64,000 bases of DNA from Marinisporobacter sp. (GTDB lineage: Bacteria > Bacillota > Clostridia > Peptostreptococcales > Thermotaleaceae). The stretch covers positions 124,001 through 188,000 of the forward strand of contig JAOARP010000053.1 in the NCBI GenBank assembly GCA_025210525.1. Direction: 5' to 3'. The translations under genes and the position numbers were made by a program. The stretch's first letter is position 1, and each line of letters opens with the position of its first letter. This document shows, piece after piece, positions 25,533 to 34,626 of the stretch. Under the pieces are notes generated by a model that was given only the letters and a program-made list of their open reading frames with translations, was not told where the DNA came from and ran no database searches.

Positions 25533-26915
25533 ATGGAAGAAAGAATGAAAAGAGCTAAAATGATGGGAGAAGAAAAAATTCCTAAAGTTTTATCAAAGCT
25601 TGCGATTCCAGGGATTATAGCTATGCTTGTGAATGCAGTATATAATATTGTAGATACTATGTTTGTTGGAATGCTCCATAATACGAGTGCTATTGCGGCA
25701 GTTAGTGTTGCTTTTCCTATGTTTATTATGATAGCAGCTTTTGGACAGATGTTTGGTGTAGGAGCAGGGTCTTATATCTCAAGATTATTAGGTGAAAAAA
25801 ATAAAACATTAGCAGATCAAACTACTTCTACAACTTTTTTTACGAGCTTGATTTTTGGTATGGGATTTCTAATTTTTGGAACAATATTTCTTGAACCATT
25901 ACTTCAATTATTTGGGGCAACAGATACGATTATGCCCTTTGCTAAGGAGTATTCTAAAGTATTGGTTTATGGTTCTGTTTTTACTGTATTAAATATGACA
26001 CTAAATAATATGATTCGAGCAGAAGGCAATGCAAAATTTAGTATGTTTGCTATAAGCTTAGGAGCCGGACTGAATATTATTTTAGATCCTATCTTTATGT
26101 TTACCTTAAATATGGGTATAAAAGGAGCAGCTGTAGCAACTGTCCTTGCTCAAATAGTATCTTTTATTTTTCTAATGAATTATTTTATTTCAGGGAAAAG
26201 CTATATAAAGATTTCTACAAAATACTTTGTCTTTTCAAAAACAATATATACTGAAATTATGAAGATAGGAACAGCTACCTTTGCGAGGCAAGCTCTTTCT
26301 AGTTTTTCATTAGGATTAATTAACTTAGCAGCAAAACCTTATGGTGACGCGGCTGTTGCAGCTATGGGAGTTACTTTAAGAATATTTTCATTAGGGGTAT
26401 TTGTGGTATTTGGATATAATCAAGGCTTTCAACCTATAGCAGGGTACAATTATGGGGCAAAAAAATATGATCGTTTAAAAGAGGCTATTAAAGTATCTTT
26501 AAAATGGACTACTATGTTTTGTGTAATCATGACAGCAGTCTTTATAAGCTTTGCTGAAGGAATCCTTTCAGCATTTAGTAATGACCCTGAAGTAATCGCA
26601 ATAGGAATGAAAACTCTTAGAGCAGTGGTAATGCTATTTCCGTTATTTGGATTTCAGCAGGTTTATGCTGTATTGTTTCAAGCTCTTGGAAGAGGAAAAG
26701 AAGCCCTTATATTGTCTCTTTCAAGACAAGGAATTTTCCTTATACCAGCTGTTTTGATATTACCAAAGATGTTTGGGTTAAATGGTGTTATCTTTAGTCA
26801 AACAGTAGCTGACTTTTTTACTATTATTATTACAGGAATCCTTGCTGTTTATATGCATAGGGGTTTAAAGAAAGAAATGAGCATTCAAGGAAAAAAGAGA
26901 GAAAATGTTGCATGA
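25533..26915 (+). CDS. MATE-family multidrug exporter
   Basis: This sodium- or proton-driven exporter of 460 residues has twelve membrane helices in two homologous halves. The first half has LAIPGIIAMLVNAVYNIVDTMFVG and the second GYNQGFQPIAGYNYGAKKYDRLKEA. It resembles the NorM/MepA (DinF-like) branch. It lies 40 bp after the tetR-like gene with GAGGAGG at the start, and a terminator follows. Substrates are likely cationic drugs or dyes, inferred from the family. Confidence 0.92.
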   Translation: MEERMKRAKMMGEEKIPKVLSKLAIPGIIAMLVNAVYNIVDTMFVGMLHNTSAIAAVSVAFPMFIMIAAFGQMFGVGAGSYISRLLGEKNKTLADQTTSTTFFTSLIFGMGFLIFGTIFLEPLLQLFGATDTIMPFAKEYSKVLVYGSVFTVLNMTLNNMIRAEGNAKFSMFAISLGAGLNIILDPIFMFTLNMGIKGAAVATVLAQIVSFIFLMNYFISGKSYIKISTKYFVFSKTIYTEIMKIGTATFARQALSSFSLGLINLAAKPYGDAAVAAMGVTLRIFSLGVFVVFGYNQGFQPIAGYNYGAKKYDRLKEAIKVSLKWTTMFCVIMTAVFISFAEGILSAFSNDPEVIAIGMKTLRAVVMLFPLFGFQQVYAVLFQALGRGKEALILSLSRQGIFLIPAVLILPKMFGLNGVIFSQTVADFFTIIITGILAVYMHRGLKKEMSIQGKKRENVA

Positions 26916-26934
26916 AATAAAGAATAATATAGGG

Positions 26935-26967
26935 ATAAGGATGAAGGGAATGCTTCATCCTTATTTT
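26935..26967 (+). terminator. terminator after the MATE gene
   Basis: ATAAGGATGAAG pairs with CTTCATCCTTAT around a 6-nt loop and is followed by a T run. Confidence 0.85.
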
Positions 26968-27070
26968 AAATTGGAGAAATATACAAATAATTTCCTAAAG
27001 GATTTTTAAAATATTTGTCAAATATAAAATAATGTCAAATTCAAACAAAATAAGGGGGAATTCTTTTTTT

Positions 27071-28225
27071 ATGAATATTTTCAAGAATTTTTTTATGATT
27101 ACTATTGTTTTATTATGCATAGCATTAATGCCTTCAACAAATTATGCACAAGAAGTTGTAAAAGGTGTTGTGATTGATCAAGATGTAGCTTTATACAAAG
27201 AGGCGAGAACTTCATCACAAATGGTAAGTCCTTTAGGATTAGGAGATGAAGTATTTATTTCAGCAAATAAGGGAAAATGGTATGAAGTTTCTACCAAGAG
27301 TGGTATATTTGGATGGGTACATAGTGAATGTATATTGATTAAGAATGAACATAAAAAATTAATAGAAAATGGAGTTGTTAATACAGGAACTGTAGAAGTA
27401 CGTAAAGACCCAAATATTCATTCTGATATCATGGGAAGATTAGGATTTGCAACAAAGATCGTAGTAGTAGAGAAACAAGAAGACTGGGTTCAATTGGCCA
27501 TGGAGGATGAGGTGATTGGTTGGGCACCTTCTAAGGATATCATTACTATGCCTATTGAAAAAAAAGTTAAAATAGTGGTTGAAAATGGAGATGTTTATGA
27601 AGAAGCATCAAAAAATAGTAAAATGATCAAACAGTTAAACAAAAATCAGATTGTAAAGATTGATGATTATAAGGATGGATACTTCCGTATCATATGGGAT
27701 GAAAAAAAAGAAGGCTTTATATATGCCAAAGAAGTAAAGCTTATGCATGAAGATTTTTTTAAACAAGCTTTCGTAAAACAAGAGGCTAAAAAAAATGATG
27801 AAGTAAAAGAGAAGGAAACAGCAGTAAATACATTTAAAGAAATAATAGAAAATGCTACATATCTTGGAGGCGATTATACGGCTACAGCATATGATTTATC
27901 TATTGCTTCTTGTGGTAAAGCTGTAGGTGCTAAATATAGAGGTTTTACAAGATCAGGATATAATCTTAATGGAAAGAGCTGGAGTGATGCAATGGTGGTT
28001 GCAGTAGATTCAAGAAAAATTCCATTAGGAAGTAAAATACTTGTATTGTTTGATGAAAAGGATTGGCGTGCAAAATATAATGGTATTTATTTAGCAGCAG
28101 ATACAGGGGGCGGGGTAAAAGGAAAAACGGTAGATATTTATTTAGGCGATATAGGAAATAAACAAATGAAAGAAGTAAGGGATTTTGGTAGAGGATATAA
28201 TGTAAAAGTATATCTTTTAAACTAA
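27071..28225 (+). CDS. Secreted SH3b - 3D domain cell-wall protein
   Basis: This exported protein of 384 residues has a signal peptide (about 1-27, ending NYAQ). Three SH3b domains follow (about 30-85, 108-160, 170-220), then a Lys/Glu linker and a C-terminal 3D domain (about 268-384). The three conserved aspartates are seen in TATAYD, AVDSRK and AADTGGG/TVDIYLGD. 3D domains have the double-psi barrel of MltA-type lytic transglycosylases (compare YuiC and YocH), so peptidoglycan cleavage is likely. An ATG at 27032 lacks a ribosome site; AAGGGGGAA precedes the ATG at 27071. Confidence 0.87.
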   Translation: MNIFKNFFMITIVLLCIALMPSTNYAQEVVKGVVIDQDVALYKEARTSSQMVSPLGLGDEVFISANKGKWYEVSTKSGIFGWVHSECILIKNEHKKLIENGVVNTGTVEVRKDPNIHSDIMGRLGFATKIVVVEKQEDWVQLAMEDEVIGWAPSKDIITMPIEKKVKIVVENGDVYEEASKNSKMIKQLNKNQIVKIDDYKDGYFRIIWDEKKEGFIYAKEVKLMHEDFFKQAFVKQEAKKNDEVKEKETAVNTFKEIIENATYLGGDYTATAYDLSIASCGKAVGAKYRGFTRSGYNLNGKSWSDAMVVAVDSRKIPLGSKILVLFDEKDWRAKYNGIYLAADTGGGVKGKTVDIYLGDIGNKQMKEVRDFGRGYNVKVYLLN

Positions 28226-28240
28226 AAATAGAGAGATTCT

Positions 28241-28273
28241 AAAGGGTTTCAGAAAAATTATCTGAAGCCTTTT
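28241..28273 (+). terminator. terminator after the SH3b-3D gene
   Basis: AAAGG and TTTCAGA arms pair with TCTGAA and CCTTTT around one G-G mismatch. Confidence 0.75.
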
Positions 28274-28342
28274 ATGTTACACAAAAAAAACTGCATTGTT
28301 TAACTACAAATGGAAAAGCTAAGGTTATGGAGGTGAGTATCT

Positions 28343-29434
28343 TTGAACGATTCTCTTACCAACAGACAAATAGCTTTTATTATTTTTGGTATTCTTATAG
28401 GATATGGTGTTATGGGTCTACCCAAAAATGTTGCAGAGAATACAGGAACAGCAGGGTGGTTTTCTTTATTAGTTGGAACGATTATAACAATGATTTTTAC
28501 ATACATGATCACTTATCTTGGATATGTTTATAAAAATAAAACAATTTATGAATATAGTGAAATTTTAACAGGAAAGACGATTACTTATATATTGATGAGT
28601 ATATACATTGTATATTATTTTTTTATTTTTTCTATGGTAATGAGGATTTCATCAGAGACCATAAAGCTTACCATATTATTAAAAACGCCTATATGGATAT
28701 CATGTATATTGTTTAGTGTTGTTGTATATTATGCAATAATAAAAAGACTTTCTGTGATTGCAAGGGTTTGCGAAATTTATGGAATCGTTATTTTCATTGC
28801 TGCTATTATTATACATGTGTCATTGTTTACTCAAGGAAAAATAATTAATTTAAGACCATTTTTCATTGCAGAAGACATACCCGTGTATTTGAAATCAACT
28901 TTATATATGATCTTTCCATTCTTAGGGGTAGAAATCCTTACAATAATTCCGTTTACACAAAAAAATAATAGCAGTGTATTTAAATATACAACTTTTACGG
29001 TGATAGGTATAGGTGTTTTTTACATAATGGTCGTACAATCCTGTATTAGTGTAATAGGTGTAGATGAGATTATTCATTATGATGATGCATTATACGCTAC
29101 AATTAGAACAGTAGATATACCAGCTTTTCAATTTATAAGAAGGCTAGATGGTATATTTTTAATTACATGGATTATGGCTATATTTTGTACAATGACGATA
29201 TGGGCTTATGGAGCTGTTGTTCTTTTAAACAAAATATTTAAGAAAATTTCTTTTAATTTATTAGCTTTTATTATAGTTTTTATGGCTTTTGTTACTTCTC
29301 AAATTCCAACAAATTATAGACAAGTAAAAAAGACCCTTGAATATATGAGTTATTATGGCTTAGTAGTTATGGGCATTATACCAGCTATATTATTTTTTAT
29401 AATGAAGGTGGGAAAATATGATCAAAAAAGTTAG
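28343..29434 (+). CDS. GerAB-family germinant-receptor permease subunit
   Basis: This inner spore membrane protein of 363 residues has about ten membrane helices (GerKB/GerAB family). It is the first gene of a B-C-A operon. The start is TTG at 28343 with GGAGGTGAG upstream; no ATG in frame is placed as well. It overlaps gerC by 17 bp. The B subunit is the likely germinant sensor. Expression is expected in the forespore under sigma-G, but I found no convincing sigma-G promoter in the 117-bp gap. Confidence 0.9.
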   Translation: MNDSLTNRQIAFIIFGILIGYGVMGLPKNVAENTGTAGWFSLLVGTIITMIFTYMITYLGYVYKNKTIYEYSEILTGKTITYILMSIYIVYYFFIFSMVMRISSETIKLTILLKTPIWISCILFSVVVYYAIIKRLSVIARVCEIYGIVIFIAAIIIHVSLFTQGKIINLRPFFIAEDIPVYLKSTLYMIFPFLGVEILTIIPFTQKNNSSVFKYTTFTVIGIGVFYIMVVQSCISVIGVDEIIHYDDALYATIRTVDIPAFQFIRRLDGIFLITWIMAIFCTMTIWAYGAVVLLNKIFKKISFNLLAFIIVFMAFVTSQIPTNYRQVKKTLEYMSYYGLVVMGIIPAILFFIMKVGKYDQKS

Positions 29435-30578
29435 TAAATTATTGATAATATGTATATTTTCAATATGTTTAACGAGCTGTTGGGATTATGAGGATGTAGA
29501 TAAAAGAAGCATTGTTATTTCTATTGGAATAGACCAAGTGAAAGAGAATGTACAATTTTCTGGAGAAATTGCTAAAGTAACGCCATCATCAGAAACAAAA
29601 GAAAAACCACAGGTAGCAAATGTATACAACCTTGTATCTTATGGGAAAACTTTTGAAGAAGCAAGAATTCATTATGATGCCATCAATCCTTTTCCTGTTT
29701 TTTCAGGAGTTACGAGGGTAGTTGTTTTTGGACAAAATTTTGCAAACAAAGGAATAGAACCGTATTTAAATAGGATTGGACATATATATGATTATAGAAA
29801 AACCCTTTTAGCTGTAGTTAGTAGGGAGAAGCCTCCAGAATTATTTAATGTGAAGATAGAAAAAGATATAGCAGCAGGTTTTTTAATAGAAGATACCATT
29901 AGTAATTTAGATAAAAGAGGAAAGGCGTTATATCCAACCTTTGGAGAGCTTCTTTCTAATATTGCATTAGAGGAAGTCGGCTATGTTCTTCCTTATGTTG
30001 GAATAGAGAAGGGTGCTATTACTTATCTAGGCCTTGCAGTTATGAAAAATTCTAAAATGATTGGTGAGATTGATATTGTAGATACAGATGGCATATTGTA
30101 TATATTAGCTAAAAATCCTAGATTGGTGGAAGCTATACATGACCCTAAGAATAAAGAAAATATATTTTCTTTTTTAACGAATATTAAAAAGCGGAAAATT
30201 AAAACCAATTATAAAGACGGAAAAATCAGTATTAATATAGATTTAGACTTACAGGCTATATTAAGATATCAATATTATTCAAGGTCAATTAGTGAACAAG
30301 AAATTAAAGGACTAGAAAAAATTATATCACAGAAAGTAAAACACGATATTATTAGTGCTGTTAAGAAAGCACAGAATGAATTTGAATGTGATTATTTTGG
30401 CTTTGCTAAATATTTTAGAGCAGATTATCCGAAAGTCTATGAAAAAATAAAATGGAGGGATATATTTAAGAATGTTCATGTAAATGTTTATGTAAAAACA
30501 AAAATAACCAATCATAATTTAGTAGATCCAAATGCTAAGAAGAAATATTTAAAGGATGAAGAATATGGGAAAAAATAA
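29418..30578 (+). CDS. Ger(x)C-family germinant-receptor lipoprotein
   Basis: This lipoprotein of 386 residues has a signal peptide with lipobox LTSC and then WDYEDVDKRSIVISIGID, typical of GerAC/GerKC N-termini. The C-terminal domain follows (about 195-370). It is attached to the outer face of the inner spore membrane through lipid and completes the receptor with the A and B subunits. Overlaps at both ends indicate coupled translation. Confidence 0.92.
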   Translation: MIKKVSKLLIICIFSICLTSCWDYEDVDKRSIVISIGIDQVKENVQFSGEIAKVTPSSETKEKPQVANVYNLVSYGKTFEEARIHYDAINPFPVFSGVTRVVVFGQNFANKGIEPYLNRIGHIYDYRKTLLAVVSREKPPELFNVKIEKDIAAGFLIEDTISNLDKRGKALYPTFGELLSNIALEEVGYVLPYVGIEKGAITYLGLAVMKNSKMIGEIDIVDTDGILYILAKNPRLVEAIHDPKNKENIFSFLTNIKKRKIKTNYKDGKISINIDLDLQAILRYQYYSRSISEQEIKGLEKIISQKVKHDIISAVKKAQNEFECDYFGFAKYFRADYPKVYEKIKWRDIFKNVHVNVYVKTKITNHNLVDPNAKKKYLKDEEYGKK

Positions 30579-31992
30579 ATGGATCAATAAAATAAAAGAA
30601 TGGAATGATAACAATCTAGGTATATCTATAAGGCGTTTGTCTGTTTTCAATACAGAATTACATATTCTCTATATCCAAGAAATTACAGATCGGAAGCTTA
30701 TTTCCGATAGTATTATAAGACCTATATTACAAAATAAAGAAGAAAAAAATATTACTATAGAAAAAATCATACAGTCTATTCTTTATATAGATGATGTTGA
30801 TGTAGATACAGATGAAGAAAAAATCATAGATTATATTTTGTCGGGAAAATCTATCATTATCTTATCTAGCAGAGAAAACTATATTATTGCAAATACTTTA
30901 AAGGTTGAAAAAAGATCTGTACAAGCTCCAGAGGTGGAAGCAACTCTTAGAGGACCTAGAGACTCTTTTACTGAAAATTTTAATACAAATTTATCCTTAA
31001 TACGTTATAGAATAAAAGACCCATTATTAAGAATTGATAAATCTATTGTTGGGAAAAGATCTAAAACAAATCTTGCATTAGTATATATAGAAGATATTGT
31101 AGATTCTAAGTGCATAAACGAAGTAAAAAAAAGATTACAAGAAATCGAGATCGATGGTGTATTTGAAGCTGGATATATTCAAAAATTTATTTTAAATAAT
31201 GTCTTTGATTTATTTCCACAAACGGGTATTATTGAACGATCTGATGCTGCCTGTGAAAATATTATGGATGGGAAATTATGTATTGTTATTGAAGGAAGTA
31301 ATCTAGTGTTAATAGTTCCTAAGACTTTTATTGAATTTTTAGATGCGAGTGATGATCATTATGAAAACATATATATGGCTATTTTTTCAAAGACATTAAG
31401 AGTATTAGCTTTTAATATATCTTTAACATTATCCTCCTTATATGTGGCAATAGTTAGTTTTCACCCAGATATTTTACCCCCACAATATATATTAGCACTT
31501 GCAACTTCAAGGGGAACTGTACCTTTTAATGCATTCATAGAAGCACTACTAATGGAGTTTGTAACAGAAATATTAAGAGAAGCCAGTATAAGACTTCCTA
31601 AACAGGTAGGTGCAGCTATTAGTATTGTCGGGGCTATTGTTATTGGACAAGCAGCTGTTGCAGCAGGATTATTTAGTCCACTTATGGTAATTATTGTATC
31701 ATTGTCTATGATGTGCTCCTTTGTTGCTGGAGATTATACCATTATGAACCCTGTTAGAGTGTTGAAATTTATGTTGATTTTTATGACTAGTGTATTTGGA
31801 TTATTTGGGTTTATTATGGGGATTACTTTAATTACAATTAATCTATGTGCACTTACTAGCTTTGGAATTCCTTATTTTGCTCCTATAGCTCCTTTTAATT
31901 TTCAAGATATTAAAAATTATATCTTAAGTGATATAACTTTATCCAAAAAAAGACCTAAATATTTAAATACAAAGGATAAAACAAGGCAATAA
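30565..31992 (+). CDS. GerA-family germinant-receptor A subunit
   Basis: This subunit of 475 residues has a large N-terminal cytosolic domain (about 1-270). It includes SVQAPEVEATLRGPRDSFTENFNTN-type segments conserved in GerAA, SpoVAF and GerKA. Four to six C-terminal membrane helices follow. In GerAA it is thought to form the oligomeric ion channel of the germinosome. The frame also opens at ATG 30556, but AAAGGAT fits the ATG at 30565 better. It overlaps gerC and is the last gene of the operon, so the order here is B-C-A rather than the common A-B-C or A-C-B. Confidence 0.92.
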   Translation: MGKNKWINKIKEWNDNNLGISIRRLSVFNTELHILYIQEITDRKLISDSIIRPILQNKEEKNITIEKIIQSILYIDDVDVDTDEEKIIDYILSGKSIIILSSRENYIIANTLKVEKRSVQAPEVEATLRGPRDSFTENFNTNLSLIRYRIKDPLLRIDKSIVGKRSKTNLALVYIEDIVDSKCINEVKKRLQEIEIDGVFEAGYIQKFILNNVFDLFPQTGIIERSDAACENIMDGKLCIVIEGSNLVLIVPKTFIEFLDASDDHYENIYMAIFSKTLRVLAFNISLTLSSLYVAIVSFHPDILPPQYILALATSRGTVPFNAFIEALLMEFVTEILREASIRLPKQVGAAISIVGAIVIGQAAVAAGLFSPLMVIIVSLSMMCSFVAGDYTIMNPVRVLKFMLIFMTSVFGLFGFIMGITLITINLCALTSFGIPYFAPIAPFNFQDIKNYILSDITLSKKRPKYLNTKDKTRQ

Positions 31993-32019
31993 GTATAGAA
32001 CTTGAGTACGAGGATTAAC

Positions 32020-32048
32020 TTTACAAAAAAACAAATTAACATTAATAT
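32020..32048 (+). promoter_or_regulatory. promoter of the lytS-lytTR operon
   Basis: TTTACA (32020), a 17-bp spacer and TAATAT (32043) lie 22 bp before the lytS start. Confidence 0.6.
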
Positions 32049-32069
32049 TGATAATAAAGAGGAAATTGA

Positions 32070-33767
32070 ATGTCTGCTTTGGAGTTGATGGGTTTGGTAG
32101 AGTTATTAAAGCATCTTATTAATAATTTAGGATATGTGATTGTTATTGCATTTTTTATTTCTAAGTTGAATGCATTTCGCCAGATGATTCAAAAGAATAG
32201 AATAGGGAGAGTTGAAACATTAATACTTGCTTTTGTATTCGGAGGAATCGGGATCATTGGAACTTACGTAGGGATTGATGTACGAGGAGCTATTGCTAAT
32301 ACAAGAAATATGGGTGTAATGGTTGGAGGCATTCTTTGTGGTCCTTTTGTAGGAATTGTAGGAGGCATTCTTGCAGGAGTACATAGAATTTTGATTGATA
32401 TAGGAGGGATTACAGCATTTCCATGTGCTTTAGCAACAATTATTGGTGGATTTTTATCAGGGATTATTTACAAAAAGTCAACTATCAAAAATAGATGGCT
32501 TTATGGATTAATAGGAGGAATATTAGTAGAAAATCTTAGTATGTCTTTTATATTGTTATTTTCGAGGCCCTTTCATTTGGCATTGACCATTGTAAAACAA
32601 ATTTATGTGCCTATGGTTTTGATTAATGGAGTTGGGGTTGCTATTGTTATTATGATTACAGAAAATATTTTTGAAGCAGAAGAAGAAATTGCTGCAAAGC
32701 AAGCAAAGCATGCTTTAGAAATTGCTAATGAAACATTACCCTATTTTCGTGATGTGAATAAAAATTCTTTAAAAGAGGTATGTGAAATCATTAAAGCTTC
32801 TGTAAAATCAGATGCGGTATCTATAACGGATAGGAAAAAAATTATGGCGCACGTAGGAAGTGGAGATGATCATCATACGGTAGGAAAAACTATTTTGACA
32901 AAAGCAACAGAGCGAGTCATACGAGAAGGATCTGTTGAGGTTTTAAATACCCCTGAAGAAATAGAGTGTATAGATGAAAATTGTCCATTAAAATCTGCAA
33001 TTATTGTACCCCTTAAAGAAAATCAAAAAGTAATCGGAACTTTAAAAATATACTATAATGATGAAAATCATATAACCTTTCGAGATATAAGCTTAGCAGA
33101 TGGATTATCTCAACTTATTTCCACTCAGCTCGAACTGAGTAAGCTTGAAAAGTTAAAGGAGATGGCGAATAAATCTGAGATTAAAGCTCTTCAAGCACAA
33201 ATTAATCCACATTTTTTATTTAATGCTTTAAATACAATCGTATCCTTTATGAGAATGGATGTAGACCATGCTCGAGAATTAATGATTGATCTATCTACCT
33301 ATTTGAGATATAACCTTGAAAGAGGAGATGTTTTAGTAAGTTTAGAAAAAGAATTGGAACAGGTGCGAGCATATGTTAAAATAGAAAAGGCAAGATATGG
33401 TAATAAATTACATATTGTTTATGATATAGATGATGCTATGGATATAAAAATTCCTAGCCTTACCATACAACCTCTTGTTGAAAATGCAATAAAACACGGA
33501 ATATTAAAAAACAATCAGGATAAGGGAAGTATAAGGATTTCTGTAAAACAAAAAAAAGAAAAGATAATAATCAGTATAGAAGATGATGGGATTGGTATAG
33601 AAGATGAGGTTATTTCTGGAATAAAAAAGGGAAAAACAAAAGAAGGAAGCATTGGTCTTTTAAATGTACATAATCGATTAAAGATTATTTATGGAAGAGG
33701 TCTTAAAATTGAACGGCTTACAGAAGGAACAAGGATATCCTTTGAAATTTGTAAAAAGGAGGGGTAA
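32070..33767 (+). CDS. lytS: LytS/BtsS-type sensor histidine kinase
   Basis: This kinase of 565 residues has a 5TM-LYT membrane sensor (about 1-205; GGIGIIGTYVGIDVRGAIANTR) and a GAF domain (about 215-355). A His_kinase domain follows with ALQAQINPHFLFNALN, where the His is the phosphoacceptor, then an HATPase with ENAIKHG and DDGIGI. It pairs with the LytTR regulator 3 bp downstream. In E. coli the related BtsS/BtsR pair senses external pyruvate and drives a CstA-family pyruvate transporter. The cstA gene here is directly downstream, so pyruvate sensing is the best inference. Confidence 0.93.
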   Translation: MSALELMGLVELLKHLINNLGYVIVIAFFISKLNAFRQMIQKNRIGRVETLILAFVFGGIGIIGTYVGIDVRGAIANTRNMGVMVGGILCGPFVGIVGGILAGVHRILIDIGGITAFPCALATIIGGFLSGIIYKKSTIKNRWLYGLIGGILVENLSMSFILLFSRPFHLALTIVKQIYVPMVLINGVGVAIVIMITENIFEAEEEIAAKQAKHALEIANETLPYFRDVNKNSLKEVCEIIKASVKSDAVSITDRKKIMAHVGSGDDHHTVGKTILTKATERVIREGSVEVLNTPEEIECIDENCPLKSAIIVPLKENQKVIGTLKIYYNDENHITFRDISLADGLSQLISTQLELSKLEKLKEMANKSEIKALQAQINPHFLFNALNTIVSFMRMDVDHARELMIDLSTYLRYNLERGDVLVSLEKELEQVRAYVKIEKARYGNKLHIVYDIDDAMDIKIPSLTIQPLVENAIKHGILKNNQDKGSIRISVKQKKEKIIISIEDDGIGIEDEVISGIKKGKTKEGSIGLLNVHNRLKIIYGRGLKIERLTEGTRISFEICKKEG

Positions 33768-33770
33768 TCT

Positions 33771-34478
33771 TTGCGGTGTATTATTGTAGAAGATGAATAT
33801 CCATCAAGGGAAGAATTAAAGTATTTTATTAAAGAATACAGTGCTATTAAAATAATAGAAGAATTTGAAGAGGGGTTAAGTGCATTAAAATTTTTAGAGA
33901 AAAATAGTGTAGATGTGATATTTTTAGATATTAATATGCCAAATCTAGATGGGATGACATTTAGTAAATTGATCGCTAAGTTTAAAGAACCACCAAAGAT
34001 TGTTTTTATTACAGCCTATAAAGAATATGCAGTAGAAGCTTTTGAAGTATATGCTTTTGATTATATTTTAAAGCCCTATTCAAAAGAAAGAATGATTCAT
34101 GCATTAAAAAAGCTTGAAGCTCAAGAAGATGTTGACATAGGATATAAAAGAGATAAGATCATTTTATGTAAAGACGAAAAAATGATTGTTATAGATTGGA
34201 CAGATATATATTATTGTGAGGCTCGTGAGCGGGAAACCATTGTTTATACAAAGGATGAAAGTTATACTGCAAAGATGAATATTTCTCATTTTTTAGAGAA
34301 ACTGCCGAACAATAAGTTTTTTAGAAGCCATCGTTCATACATTTTAAATCTTGATAAGGTTCAAGAGATTGTTCCTTGGTTTAATAATACTTATAATGTA
34401 AAGCTTGAGGATTTAGATACAACTATTCCTGTTAGTAGAAATAAAATAAAAGAATTTAGAAAAATTATGGGAATATAA
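33771..34478 (+). CDS. lytR: LytTR-family response regulator
   Basis: This regulator of 235 residues has a receiver domain (DDE-like EDE at 7-9, phosphoacceptor D53 in FLDINMPNLDG) and a LytTR DNA-binding domain (about 130-235; YYCEARERETIVYT, FFRSHRSYILNL). The start is TTG at 33771 just after GGAGGGG. The three TTTCRTGT sites at 21-bp spacing just downstream are the probable targets, which would make cstA its regulon gene. Confidence 0.93.
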   Translation: MRCIIVEDEYPSREELKYFIKEYSAIKIIEEFEEGLSALKFLEKNSVDVIFLDINMPNLDGMTFSKLIAKFKEPPKIVFITAYKEYAVEAFEVYAFDYILKPYSKERMIHALKKLEAQEDVDIGYKRDKIILCKDEKMIVIDWTDIYYCEARERETIVYTKDESYTAKMNISHFLEKLPNNKFFRSHRSYILNLDKVQEIVPWFNNTYNVKLEDLDTTIPVSRNKIKEFRKIMGI

Positions 34479-34483
34479 TTTAT

Positions 34484-34521
34484 AAAAATATACATGAATC
34501 CAATTTCGTGTATATTTTTTT
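34484..34521 (+). terminator. terminator of lytS-lytTR, overlapping the first LytTR site
   Basis: AAAAATATACATGAA pairs with TTTCGTGTATATTTTT and ends in T7. Its right arm is also the first of the three phased sites. Confidence 0.75.
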
Positions 34522-34590
34522 GCATTTCATGTATAGAGCGCTTCCTTTCGTGTCTGAAGTCCTCTTTTGAAGGATTCTTTACAATATAAT
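34504..34590 (+). promoter_or_regulatory. LytTR-type operator array and cstA promoter
   Basis: TTTCGTGT (34504), TTTCATGT (34525) and TTTCGTGT (34546) are exactly 21 bp apart. That is the geometry of LytTR-type direct repeats such as YpdB and BtsR sites. A TATAAT -10 box lies at 34585 with only a weak -35. The array is seen; activation by the neighbouring regulator is inferred. Confidence 0.7.
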
Positions 34591-34626
34591 AAGGGTAAAG
34601 AAAAACTTATTAAAGGAGGAGTGCAT

